Below, one piece after another: positions 52,780-60,939 of a DNA stretch of 64,000 nucleotides. The notes beneath the pieces were generated by a model, which saw only the letters and a list, made by a program, of their open reading frames with translations, did no database searches and was not told the DNA's origin. This DNA is from Filimonas zeae (GTDB taxonomy: Bacteria; Bacteroidota; Bacteroidia; Chitinophagales; Chitinophagaceae), in the NCBI RefSeq assembly GCF_014641615.1, contig NZ_BMIB01000007.1, forward strand, positions 93,529-157,528, in the 5' to 3' direction. The translations under genes and the position numbers were made by a program. The first letter of the stretch is position 1; each line of letters opens with the position of its first letter.

Positions 52780-54309
52780 ATGAAATTCAATATCAACAAA
52801 AAAGCCGCTACTGCTACAGTAAACCATGAAGGTGCTATTGCGTACAGCCTTTCGCCTGAAATGGAGCTATACACTGCCGTTGCCACCACTTTATTAAGTG
52901 ATGTTACCTATGAAAAGGCAGATGCCAGAATGCAACGTATTATAGAGTTGTTACCGCAGGTAGCACCTGAATTTATTGCACAACTGGCTGTATATGCCCG
53001 TAAAGAAATGAATTTACGTACAGCGCCACTCGTGTTGGCAACAGCTTTGGCTAATGTACACCGTGGTGATAGCCTGGTAAGTAAGGCTGTGGCAGGTGTG
53101 GTACAACGTCCGGACGAAATTATGGAAATGCTGGCCTGCTATCAGGTACTGAATAAAAGAGAAGGGATAAAAAAACTGAACCGTTTATCAAAACAGATGC
53201 AAAAGGGGTTAGCTACTGCTTTTAACCGCTTTGATGAATATCAGTTTGCCAAGTATAACAGAAACACCGAAGTAAAGCTGAAAGATGCTTTGTTTCTGGT
53301 GCATCCCAAAGCGAAGGATGAGGCGCAGCAGGTATTGTTTAATAAAATAGTATCAGACGAAATGGCTACGCCTTATACCTGGGAAACTGAATTGTCGGCT
53401 CTTGGGCAAAAGGTTTTTGTGAATGCAGCGGAAAAGCAGGCGGCTGTGAAAGCAACATGGGAAGAACTGATTGATAGCAGAAAGTTGGGGTATATGGCGG
53501 TGTTGCGTAACCTGCGAAACATATTGCAGGCTGGTGTAAGTGCAGTGCATGTGGAGAGGGTAGGTGAATATTTAGCTAATGAAAATGCGGTGCTGAATGC
53601 AAAACAATTGCCCTTCCGTTTTTTGAGCGCTTATAGGGAATTGATGAATGTTGAATCTGGCTATAACGCTTACCTGCTGGATGCATTGGAAAGTGCTATC
53701 GCCAGCAGTGTACAGAATATGCCGGGCTTTAACAGGAATACCCGTGTAGTGGTGGCCTGTGATGTATCAGGATCTATGTATAAGCCGGTTTCTAAAAACA
53801 GCGCTGTGCAGTTATATGATATTGGGCTGCTGCTAGGGATGTTGCTGCAGTCTAAATGTAAGCATGTGCAAACGGGAATTTTTGGTGATACCTGGAAGCG
53901 AATATCGCTACCTGCCAGAAATGTGTTGAGCAATGTAGATGTTCTGCGTAAAAGAGAGGGGGAGGTTGGATATGCTACAAACGGCTATCTGGTACTGAAA
54001 GATTTGGTAGATAGAAAGTATGTGGCAGATAAGGTTATGTTATTTACCGATATGCAGATGTGGGATAGCAATACAAATAATGTCAGTAATGTTAACACAC
54101 TTGAGTACCAGTGGAGGCAATATAAAGCCATTGCGCCGGATGCTAAACTGTATGTATTTGATCTGGCGGGTTACGGACATTCACCTATTAAGCAACAAGG
54201 AAGAGACGTGTTTTTAATAGCAGGCTGGTCGGATAAAATATTTGCAGTGCTGGAAGCTATAGAGCATGGAGAAGATACATTGAGCGCAGTGCGGGAGGTT
54301 GCGCTTTAG
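52780..54309 (+). CDS. TROVE-domain protein (bacterial Ro60/Rsr orthologue)
   Basis: 509 residues from ATG 52780; the frame upstream to 52744 lacks support. Residues 10-315 are the helical TROVE ring (SPEMELYTAVATTLL, APEFIAQLAVYARKEMNLRTAPLVLATALA). The C-terminal part is a von Willebrand A domain with MIDAS motif DVSGSM (near 327). Ro proteins bind misfolded RNAs and Y RNAs in RNA quality control and stress survival. No RtcB or RNA ligase gene is next to it, but the spacer downstream is structured and may hold an RNA partner. Confidence 0.95.
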   Translation: MKFNINKKAATATVNHEGAIAYSLSPEMELYTAVATTLLSDVTYEKADARMQRIIELLPQVAPEFIAQLAVYARKEMNLRTAPLVLATALANVHRGDSLVSKAVAGVVQRPDEIMEMLACYQVLNKREGIKKLNRLSKQMQKGLATAFNRFDEYQFAKYNRNTEVKLKDALFLVHPKAKDEAQQVLFNKIVSDEMATPYTWETELSALGQKVFVNAAEKQAAVKATWEELIDSRKLGYMAVLRNLRNILQAGVSAVHVERVGEYLANENAVLNAKQLPFRFLSAYRELMNVESGYNAYLLDALESAIASSVQNMPGFNRNTRVVVACDVSGSMYKPVSKNSAVQLYDIGLLLGMLLQSKCKHVQTGIFGDTWKRISLPARNVLSNVDVLRKREGEVGYATNGYLVLKDLVDRKYVADKVMLFTDMQMWDSNTNNVSNVNTLEYQWRQYKAIAPDAKLYVFDLAGYGHSPIKQQGRDVFLIAGWSDKIFAVLEAIEHGEDTLSAVREVAL

Positions 54310-54319
54310 CATATTTCTT

Positions 54320-54530
54320 AAACGGGTTCCGTAGGGTATAGTTACTTCGTTCAGTTCGCGGCGATGCGGGTAAAATCCTGCCCGGCGAAAGCCGGTGGTG
54401 TAATTAACACTCTGAAACTTTGTCCGCTTGTTGTCCCGTTTGGGTAAATGAGTGCCGTAGGAAAGGATTACTTCGTTGCCAATCTTAGAGCCTTTTCAAT
54501 TCATTGCCTCATCTTACTTGTTTTTAAAAT
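54320..54530 (+). ncRNA. Candidate structured RNA downstream of the TROVE gene (low confidence)
   Basis: The spacer forms several helices: an outer pair AAACGGG (54320-54326) with CCCGTTT (54435-54441), an inner GCGGG/CCTGC hairpin at about 54366-54380, and a strong CCGGC-GAAA-GCCGG hairpin (54382-54395) with a GNRA tetraloop. Ro proteins are often encoded next to Y RNA-like genes, so an RNA partner is conceivable. Two direct repeats in the same stretch offer another explanation: degenerate REP-like intergenic repeats. I see no promoter or tRNA-like module. Confidence 0.3.
54329..54480. repeat. Pair of 26-base direct repeats 126 bases apart
   Basis: CCGTAGG-N6-GTTACTTCGTT (54329-54354) recurs as CCGTAGG-N6-ATTACTTCGTT (54455-54480). 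The complement contains AACGAAGTAA, resembling widespread intergenic repeats built on AACGAAGCAATC; relation to those is a guess. Confidence 0.6.
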
Positions 54531-54580
54531 AAAAGAGTCATTAAGTGCTGTTTTTCCAGCTTCCTTAATGACTCTTTTTA
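54531..54580. terminator. Strong bidirectional terminator
   Basis: AAAAGAGTCATTAAG pairs with CTTAATGACTCTTTT in a 15-bp perfect stem with T-runs on both sides. It serves uxuA on the minus strand and any plus-strand transcript from the TROVE region. Confidence 0.9.
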
Positions 54581-54596
54581 TTAGTTAAACCTCTTG

Positions 54597-55769
54597 TTAT
54601 GCTTCGGGAAGAGAGCGGTGAATGCCCAGCTCCAGACCACGAATTTCTGCCAGGCCTCTTAAGCGGCCGATAGCGGAGTAGCCAGGGTAGGTTTTCTTTT
54701 TCAGGTCGTCCAGCATCTGGTGGCCATGGTCAGGACGCATGGGTATAGATACTTTTCTTCTGCGCATGGTTAATACCAGTTCGCGTACCACCGCATACAT
54801 ATCCACATCACCAGTCAGGTGATCAGCTTCGTAGAAGTTGCCTTCTGCATCGCGCAGGGTGCTGCGCAGGTGCAGGAAGTGAATATGATCGCCCAGGCGT
54901 TGTACCATACCTGCCAGGTCGTTGTCTTCTCTTACGCCGTACGAACCGGTGCAGAAACACAGACCGTTGGCGGGAGATGGAGCAGCGGCCAGTAGTTCCA
55001 CTGCATCCTGCTCGGTACTTACAATACGGGGTAAGCCCAGGATAGGGTATGGAGGATCATCCGGGTGGATGGCCATTTTCAATCCGGCTTCTTCCGCTAC
55101 AGGAACTACCTGTTGCAGGAAGAAGAAAAGGTGCTGCTTCAATTTGGCGGCGTCGATACCGGAATAGGTATTCAGTGCAGCCAGTATCTGCTCTACCGTA
55201 AAGCGCTCTTCGCTACCTGGAAGGCCTAGCAGGGCATTGTTAAACAATACCTGCTTTTCTTCTTCCGTCATAGTTTCCAAACGGGCTTTAGCTTTGGCTA
55301 TTTCTTCTGCGTTGTAGTCGTTTTCAGCTCCGGGGCGCTTTAATAAAAACAGATCAAACGCTATAAAAGCATGCTTTTCGAACAGCAGCGCCTTGCTGCC
55401 ATCGGGTAGCGTATAGTGAATATCTGTACGCATCCAGTCCAGAATAGGCATGAAGTTGTAGGTTACTACTTTCAGGCCGCACCTGGCTACATTACGCAGG
55501 CTCACTTTGTAATTCTCAATATATTGCAGGTAATCGCCGGTTTGCTTTTTAATGTCTTCGTGTACAGGCAGGCTTTCGATTACAGTCCAGGTAAGCCCGG
55601 CGGCTTCCACTTCCTGTTTTCTTTTGTTAATCTCTTCCACGGGCCATACCTGGCCGGGTGCAATATGGTGCAATGCCGTTACTACGCCGGTGCAGCCTGA
55701 CTGTCTGATATCCCAGAGGCTTACGGGATCGTTAGGCCCGTACCAGCGCATTGTTTGTTCCATTAACAT
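54597..55769 (-). CDS. uxuA: Mannonate dehydratase
   Basis: 390 residues. Family segments are MRWYGPNDPVSLWDIRQSG at the N-terminus, WTVIESLPVHEDIK, KVVTYNFMPILDW, and metal-binding residues in MAIHPDDPPYPILGLPR (near 230), NGLCFCTGSYG, HFLHLR and MRPDHGHQM. It dehydrates D-mannonate to 2-keto-3-deoxygluconate in hexuronate catabolism. It lies 131 bases downstream of an SDR gene on the same strand, with LacI regulator further upstream. Confidence 0.97.
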   Translation of the reverse strand: MLMEQTMRWYGPNDPVSLWDIRQSGCTGVVTALHHIAPGQVWPVEEINKRKQEVEAAGLTWTVIESLPVHEDIKKQTGDYLQYIENYKVSLRNVARCGLKVVTYNFMPILDWMRTDIHYTLPDGSKALLFEKHAFIAFDLFLLKRPGAENDYNAEEIAKAKARLETMTEEEKQVLFNNALLGLPGSEERFTVEQILAALNTYSGIDAAKLKQHLFFFLQQVVPVAEEAGLKMAIHPDDPPYPILGLPRIVSTEQDAVELLAAAPSPANGLCFCTGSYGVREDNDLAGMVQRLGDHIHFLHLRSTLRDAEGNFYEADHLTGDVDMYAVVRELVLTMRRRKVSIPMRPDHGHQMLDDLKKKTYPGYSAIGRLRGLAEIRGLELGIHRSLPEA

Positions 55770-55900
55770 AATCGTAATGTTTGTATTTAGTTTAAGGGGT
55801 CACAAATTAGGTATTAAAGTAGTTCCCCGGTCAACGCCGCCGTAACATTCGGCAAGCAACCGATTGCTCCGGATAGCAGTATTCCGGATGGGGTTATCCG

Positions 55901-56653
55901 CTAAAAGCCTATGGAGTTACCTCCGTCTACGGCAATTGAAACGCCGGTAATATAAGCAGCTTCTTCACCCGCCAGAAAAAGTGCAGTATTGCCAATATCA
56001 GCAGGGGTACCCAGCTTGCCCATAGGGGTGCGCGACATTACTTTCTGTTTTCTTTCCGGATCGGTATTCAGTGCTTTGGCAGACATATCGGTAGCAATAA
56101 AGCCTGGAGCAATACAGTTTACGCGGATGCCTTTGGGTGACAGTTCTACGGCCATGGCTTTGGTCATGCCTTCAATGGCGGATTTAGAGGCGGTGTAAGC
56201 GATTACCTTGGGTATGCCGTATTTGGCGGCCATGCTGCTGATATTGATGATGCTGCCGGCTTCGCGGGGCGTCATTACTTTTACTACTTCGCGTGAAATG
56301 GAAAATACAGACTGCAGGTTGGTCAGCAGCACCTTTTCAAAATCTTCGTCTGTTACATCGGCAAACTCTTTTTTCATGTTAATGCCGGCGTTGTTTACCA
56401 GTATGTTAATGGGGCCGTATTGCGTTTCAATGTCGGTAATAAGGGCAGGTATAGCAGCCAGTTGGGTAAGGTCTGCGCTGATGGTTACGCAGTTGCTGCC
56501 CAGCAGTTCAGCGGCGTGCTGTAGCTTTTCTTTATCGCGGCCTATTACAACCGTAAAAATATCTGCCTGCACAAAACGTTGGGCAATGGCCAGGCCTATT
56601 CCTGAAGCACCGCCGGTTACAATGGCCAGTTGCTGGTTGTTCTTTCTTTCCAT
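55901..56653 (-). CDS. SDR-family oxidoreductase, probable mannonate/fructuronate reductase
   Basis: 250 residues, classical SDR: cofactor loop VTGGASGIGLAI (about residues 13-24), NNAG (near 88), Ser in ISSMAAKYG, YxxxK in AYTASKSAIEG. It lies between the LacI regulator and uxuA. SDRs at this position reduce fructuronate to mannonate in place of UxuB; gluconate 5-dehydrogenase is the alternative. The position next to uxuA makes the first more likely. Confidence 0.85.
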   Translation of the reverse strand: MERKNNQQLAIVTGGASGIGLAIAQRFVQADIFTVVIGRDKEKLQHAAELLGSNCVTISADLTQLAAIPALITDIETQYGPINILVNNAGINMKKEFADVTDEDFEKVLLTNLQSVFSISREVVKVMTPREAGSIINISSMAAKYGIPKVIAYTASKSAIEGMTKAMAVELSPKGIRVNCIAPGFIATDMSAKALNTDPERKQKVMSRTPMGKLGTPADIGNTALFLAGEEAAYITGVSIAVDGGNSIGF

Positions 56654-56671
56654 GTTAGTATGTATGGTTTG

Positions 56672-57700
56672 CTATTTCTTTCTGAGAGAGGAGTCGCGGA
56701 TAATCAGCTCGGATTTAATGATAACCGTACTGGTTTGCATGATATTGCTTTCGCCGTTGAGATGACTCATCAGGTGTGATGCTGCAATTTCTCCCATTTG
56801 AATACCGGGATAATTAACGGTAGTGAGTTTGGGTATGGATAAGCGGGCAATGGTATCATTGTTAAACCCTGCAAAAGCTATGTCTTGCGGCACACGTATG
56901 CCCTGTTCGGTCAGTGCCTGCATAATTACCACGGCAGCAAAATCATTACAGGCAAACACCGCATCGGGGCGGGGTTTCATCTGCAGAATTTTTTTTGCCG
57001 CTTCCACACAGGCCACTTCGCTCAGGTCATTTTCAATAACCATGCTTTCATCAAAAGCAAGCTTGTTTTTTTCCAGCGCCTTCCGGTAGCCTTTTAAGCG
57101 ATCGGCGTATACATTACGTTTCAGGCTGCCGGCAATATGTACAATGCGCTTGCAGCCCTGTTGTATCAGGTGGCTGGTTACATCATAACCGGCTTTCATG
57201 TTGTCAATTACCACTTTGGCGCCGGGGTATTGCGGTTCTACACGGTCAAAGAAAATCAATGGAATCCCTTTCTGAATAAAGGGCTCAAAATGATCCAGAT
57301 TTTCCGTGTTGTAGGCGAGGGAAGTGATAAGCCCGTCTACTCTTTTATGAAAGAGGTTAGAGGCGTTGGCCACTTCTTTTTTATAATCTTCCGAAGAGTG
57401 TGCAATGATGATGTCGTAATCAGCAGCGGTAGTTACTTTTTCTATACCAGACAATACGGAGGTGATAAAGGAGCTGTTAAGCTCGTGTACCATTACACCT
57501 ATGGTATTGGTTTTTTGCCTGCGCAGGTTACTGGCGAAATTGTTAGAGCGGTATCCCATTTCGCGGGCCATGTCCTGAATACGCTTTTTGGTGGCGTGGC
57601 TAATGGCCGGATGGTCCTTCAACCCCCTGCTCACAGTTGCCGGCGATATATTAAGGGCTTTGGCAAGATCGTAAATCGTGATTTCTTTAGTCTGCTGCAT
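56672..57700 (-). CDS. LacI-family transcriptional regulator
   Basis: 342 residues. Helix-turn-helix ITIYDLAKALNISPATVSRGLKDHP and hinge helix ASNLRRQKTNTIG, then a periplasmic-binding-protein-like ligand domain (VMVHELNSSFITSVLSGIE, DGLITSLAYN, DAVFACNDFAAVVIMQAL). It is divergent from xylB and 18 bases upstream of the SDR gene, so it likely controls both the SDR-uxuA run and xylB-xylA-symporter. The inducer may be xylose, glucuronate or a shared metabolite. Confidence 0.95.
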   Translation of the reverse strand: MQQTKEITIYDLAKALNISPATVSRGLKDHPAISHATKKRIQDMAREMGYRSNNFASNLRRQKTNTIGVMVHELNSSFITSVLSGIEKVTTAADYDIIIAHSSEDYKKEVANASNLFHKRVDGLITSLAYNTENLDHFEPFIQKGIPLIFFDRVEPQYPGAKVVIDNMKAGYDVTSHLIQQGCKRIVHIAGSLKRNVYADRLKGYRKALEKNKLAFDESMVIENDLSEVACVEAAKKILQMKPRPDAVFACNDFAAVVIMQALTEQGIRVPQDIAFAGFNNDTIARLSIPKLTTVNYPGIQMGEIAASHLMSHLNGESNIMQTSTVIIKSELIIRDSSLRKK

Positions 57701-57718
57701 ATTTGGCTTCTGCTTTCA

Positions 57719-57789
57719 CAATCGGTAACATCGCTAAAATACAGGCTAATTTAAAGATTATTGCAAAAATTTAATGCAATCGGTTACAT
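57719..57789. promoter_or_regulatory. Two operator-like boxes between the LacI gene and xylB
   Basis: CAATCGGTAACAT (57719-57731) and CAATCGGTTACAT (57777-57789) differ by one base and are 58 bases apart. Both resemble LacI-family half-sites and lie just upstream of the LacI start at 57700. The 370-base divergent gap to xylB contains no gene. Confidence 0.6.
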
Positions 57790-58069
57790 TGATCAAAAAG
57801 TTTCCGATATTGCCTTGCCTAAAATCAGCCTGCGGGGTTTTATTCTTACACCGGGGTATGATTGCTGAAGCCATTTTATCACCATTAAACCGGAAATGCT
57901 CATGAATACCTCCTGACTAAAGTCGCCTTGCCCAACAATGGTTTAGGGTGTAAAAAAGGTGTATTTGCAACACTTATTCCAATATTTTAAACTGTAAAAA
58001 ACCGGAGTTTTAAAATTGTTTCAATAAATTGAACAGTTTTTAAGACCCGCCGGGGTCAAAACCAAGTGC

Positions 58070-59557
58070 ATGCCAATGTTATTATTAGGTATAGATGTAG
58101 GTACTTCATCTATTAAAGTTTCGATTGTAGATGCCACAACGCAGCAATGCATTGCGGCTGCGCAATTTCCCGAAACAGAAGCCCCCATTATAGCGCCGCA
58201 TACAGGCTGGGCCGAGCAATCGCCCGATAGCTGGTGGCAATATGCACAGCAGGCCATTCTGGCGGCCAACGCTTCCGGCAGATATAATCCAAAGGACATT
58301 GCAGCAATAGGCATTGCTTACCAGATGCATGGACTGGTAGCAGTGAATAAGCAACAACAGGCTTTGCGCAACAGTATTATCTGGTGCGACAGCCGGGCCG
58401 TGGAAATTGGTAATGCGGCTATGGATGCCATTGGTGAACAAGTGTGTCTGACACGCTTATTAAACTCGCCCGGCAACTTTACTGCCTCCAAACTGGCCTG
58501 GGTAAAAGCCAATGAGCCGGAGCTGTACAGGCAGATTGATAAAATTATGCTGCCTGGGGATTACATAGCCATGAAGCTTACCGGAGCGGTTACTACCAGC
58601 ATTTCAGCGCTGTCAGAAGGGGTATTCTGGGATTTTGAAGCAGATACGTTGTCTGAAGACGTGATGAAGTACTATGGCTTTAGCCAGGAACTCATTCCCG
58701 AAATCAAGCCGCTGTTCTCTACACACGGCGCTGTTACGGCAGATATGGCTTCTGCGCTTTCTCTGAAACAAGGTATTCCTGTTTCTTATAAGGCGGGCGA
58801 TCAGCCTAACAATGCACTTTCTCTTAATGTGCTGCAACCCGGCGAGGTAGCCGCTACTGCGGGCACTTCAGGTGTTATTTATGGGGTAAGCGATGCATTA
58901 ACCTACGATCCGCAATCGCGGGTAAACAGCTTTGCGCATGTAAACTATACCCCCGATGCTAAACGGGTAGGTGTACTGCTATGTATTAACGGCACAGGCA
59001 TTTTAAACAAGTGGACTAAAAACATTGCCGGGGCGGGTAAAAGCTATGCTGCCTTGAATGAGGCAGCGGCTGCGGTACCTGTGGGCAGTGAGGGGCTGTT
59101 TGTGCTTCCTTTTGGTAATGGCGCAGAGCGTATGCTTTGCAACCAGTTAACCGGGGCGCATATACAGGGTATAGACCTGAACAAGCATACAGAAGCGCAT
59201 TTGTATCGTGCAGGGCAGGAAGGAATTGCTTTTGCATTCCGCTACGGCCTGGATATTATGCGTGAAAACGGTATGCAGCCTTCGGTAATACGTGCAGGTA
59301 AGGCCAATATGTTTTTGAGCGATGTGTTTACGCAGGCATTTGTAAATGCTACCAACACACCGGTGGAGCTGTATAACTGCGATGGCAGTGTAGGCGCTGC
59401 ACTGGGTGCCGGTATTGGTGCAGGCATATTTGCATCGGAAAAAGAGGCATTTACCCAATTAAAGCCGCTGCAGTTGGTTACCCCCACAAAAGCAGGTGAA
59501 TATGATGCGCTGTATCATCAATGGAAACACTATTTACAGCAAACACTTATCAAATAA
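58070..59557 (+). CDS. xylB: Xylulokinase
   Basis: 495 residues, FGGY kinase fold: LLLGIDVGTSSIKVSIVD (residues 4-21), HTGWAEQSPDSWW, YQMHGLVAV, SIIWCDSRA, GDQPNNALSLNV and ATAGTSGVIYG (near 262). It phosphorylates D-xylulose. The ATG at 58070 is preceded by a 370-base intergenic region with LacI-type boxes. xylA follows after 20 bases. Confidence 0.95.
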   Translation: MPMLLLGIDVGTSSIKVSIVDATTQQCIAAAQFPETEAPIIAPHTGWAEQSPDSWWQYAQQAILAANASGRYNPKDIAAIGIAYQMHGLVAVNKQQQALRNSIIWCDSRAVEIGNAAMDAIGEQVCLTRLLNSPGNFTASKLAWVKANEPELYRQIDKIMLPGDYIAMKLTGAVTTSISALSEGVFWDFEADTLSEDVMKYYGFSQELIPEIKPLFSTHGAVTADMASALSLKQGIPVSYKAGDQPNNALSLNVLQPGEVAATAGTSGVIYGVSDALTYDPQSRVNSFAHVNYTPDAKRVGVLLCINGTGILNKWTKNIAGAGKSYAALNEAAAAVPVGSEGLFVLPFGNGAERMLCNQLTGAHIQGIDLNKHTEAHLYRAGQEGIAFAFRYGLDIMRENGMQPSVIRAGKANMFLSDVFTQAFVNATNTPVELYNCDGSVGAALGAGIGAGIFASEKEAFTQLKPLQLVTPTKAGEYDALYHQWKHYLQQTLIK

Positions 59558-59577
59558 CTAATTTAAATAGAAGCGTC

Positions 59578-60906
59578 ATGTCAGTAATAAAAGGCGAAAA
59601 AGAGTTTTTCAAAGGAGTTGATCAGATTAAATACGAAGGTCCTGAAAGCAAGAATCCACTTGCATTCCGTTGGTACGATGAAGACCGTGTGGTGGCAGGT
59701 AAAACCATGAAAGAGCATCTGCGTTTTGCAGGCGCCTACTGGCACTCTTTCTGCGGCAACGGTGCCGATCCGTTTGGTGAAGCTACGCACCTGTTTGAGT
59801 GGGATACCAAAAAAGATGCGGTGGAACGCGCAAAAGATAAAATGGATGCGGCGTTTGAATTTTTAACCAAACTGAACCTGCCTTACTATTGTTTTCATGA
59901 TGTGGATGTGGTGGATTATACCTCAGACGTTGCTGAAAACGAAAGAAGATTACAGGCACTTACCGAATATGCCAAACAAAAGCAGGATGCCAGCGGCGTG
60001 AAGCTGTTATGGGGTACTGCCAATTTGTTCAGCAACAGACGTTACATGAACGGTGCTGCTACCAACCCCGACTTTCATGTGCTGGCACATGGTGGTGCAC
60101 AGGTAAAGGCTGCACTGGATGCTACTATTGCCCTGGGTGGCGAAAACTATGTATTCTGGGGTGGCCGTGAAGGTTATATGAGCCTGCTGAATACAGATAT
60201 GAAACGCGAGCAGGAGCACCTGGCCCGTTTCTTACATACTGCAAAAGACTATGCCCGCAAGCAAGGCTTCAAAGGAACTTTTTTTATTGAGCCCAAGCCG
60301 TGCGAGCCAAGCAAACATCAGTACGACTATGATGCAGCTACTGTTATCGGCTTCCTGCGTCAGTACGATCTGCTGAACGATTTTAAACTGAACCTGGAAG
60401 TAAACCACGCCACCCTGGCCGGCCATACTTTCCAGCACGAATTACAGGTAGCAGCAGATGCGGGCTTACTGGGTTCTATTGATGCCAACCGCGGCGATTA
60501 CCAGAACGGCTGGGATACAGATCAGTTCCCTAATAACATCAATGAACTGGCTGAATCCATGTTAATTATTCTGGAAGCGGGTGGTTTTAAAGGTGGTGGA
60601 ATTAATTTCGACGCCAAAATCCGTAGAAATTCTACCGATATAGCAGATTTATTTTATGCTCATATTGGCGGCATGGATACATTTGCACGTGCTTTGGTGG
60701 CCGCAGATGCTATTTTGCAGCAATCAGAGTACAAAAAAATCAGGAAAGAAAGGTATGCTTCATTCGACAACGGACAAGGTAAAGCGTTTGAAGAAGGCAA
60801 GCTGACCCTGGAAGATTTACGTGCCTACGCAATTGAAAACGGCGAGCCGGTATTGAAGAGCGGAAAGCAGGAGTATCTCGAAAACCTGATCAATTGGTAC
60901 ATTTAG
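59578..60906 (+). CDS. xylA: Xylose isomerase
   Basis: 442 residues from ATG 59578 (MSVIKGEKEFFKGVDQIKYE); the frame runs back to 59521 inside xylB without support. Catalytic and metal residues: FHDVDVVDY (near residue 103), EGYMSLLNTD, FIEPKPCEPSKHQYDYD (near 237), NLEVNHATLAGHTF and GSIDANRGD. It interconverts D-xylose and D-xylulose. It lies between xylB and the symporter gene. Confidence 0.97.
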   Translation: MSVIKGEKEFFKGVDQIKYEGPESKNPLAFRWYDEDRVVAGKTMKEHLRFAGAYWHSFCGNGADPFGEATHLFEWDTKKDAVERAKDKMDAAFEFLTKLNLPYYCFHDVDVVDYTSDVAENERRLQALTEYAKQKQDASGVKLLWGTANLFSNRRYMNGAATNPDFHVLAHGGAQVKAALDATIALGGENYVFWGGREGYMSLLNTDMKREQEHLARFLHTAKDYARKQGFKGTFFIEPKPCEPSKHQYDYDAATVIGFLRQYDLLNDFKLNLEVNHATLAGHTFQHELQVAADAGLLGSIDANRGDYQNGWDTDQFPNNINELAESMLIILEAGGFKGGGINFDAKIRRNSTDIADLFYAHIGGMDTFARALVAADAILQQSEYKKIRKERYASFDNGQGKAFEEGKLTLEDLRAYAIENGEPVLKSGKQEYLENLINWYI

Positions 60907-60939
60907 CTTTTCAATAAACCTTAAAACAAAATCAGGATC

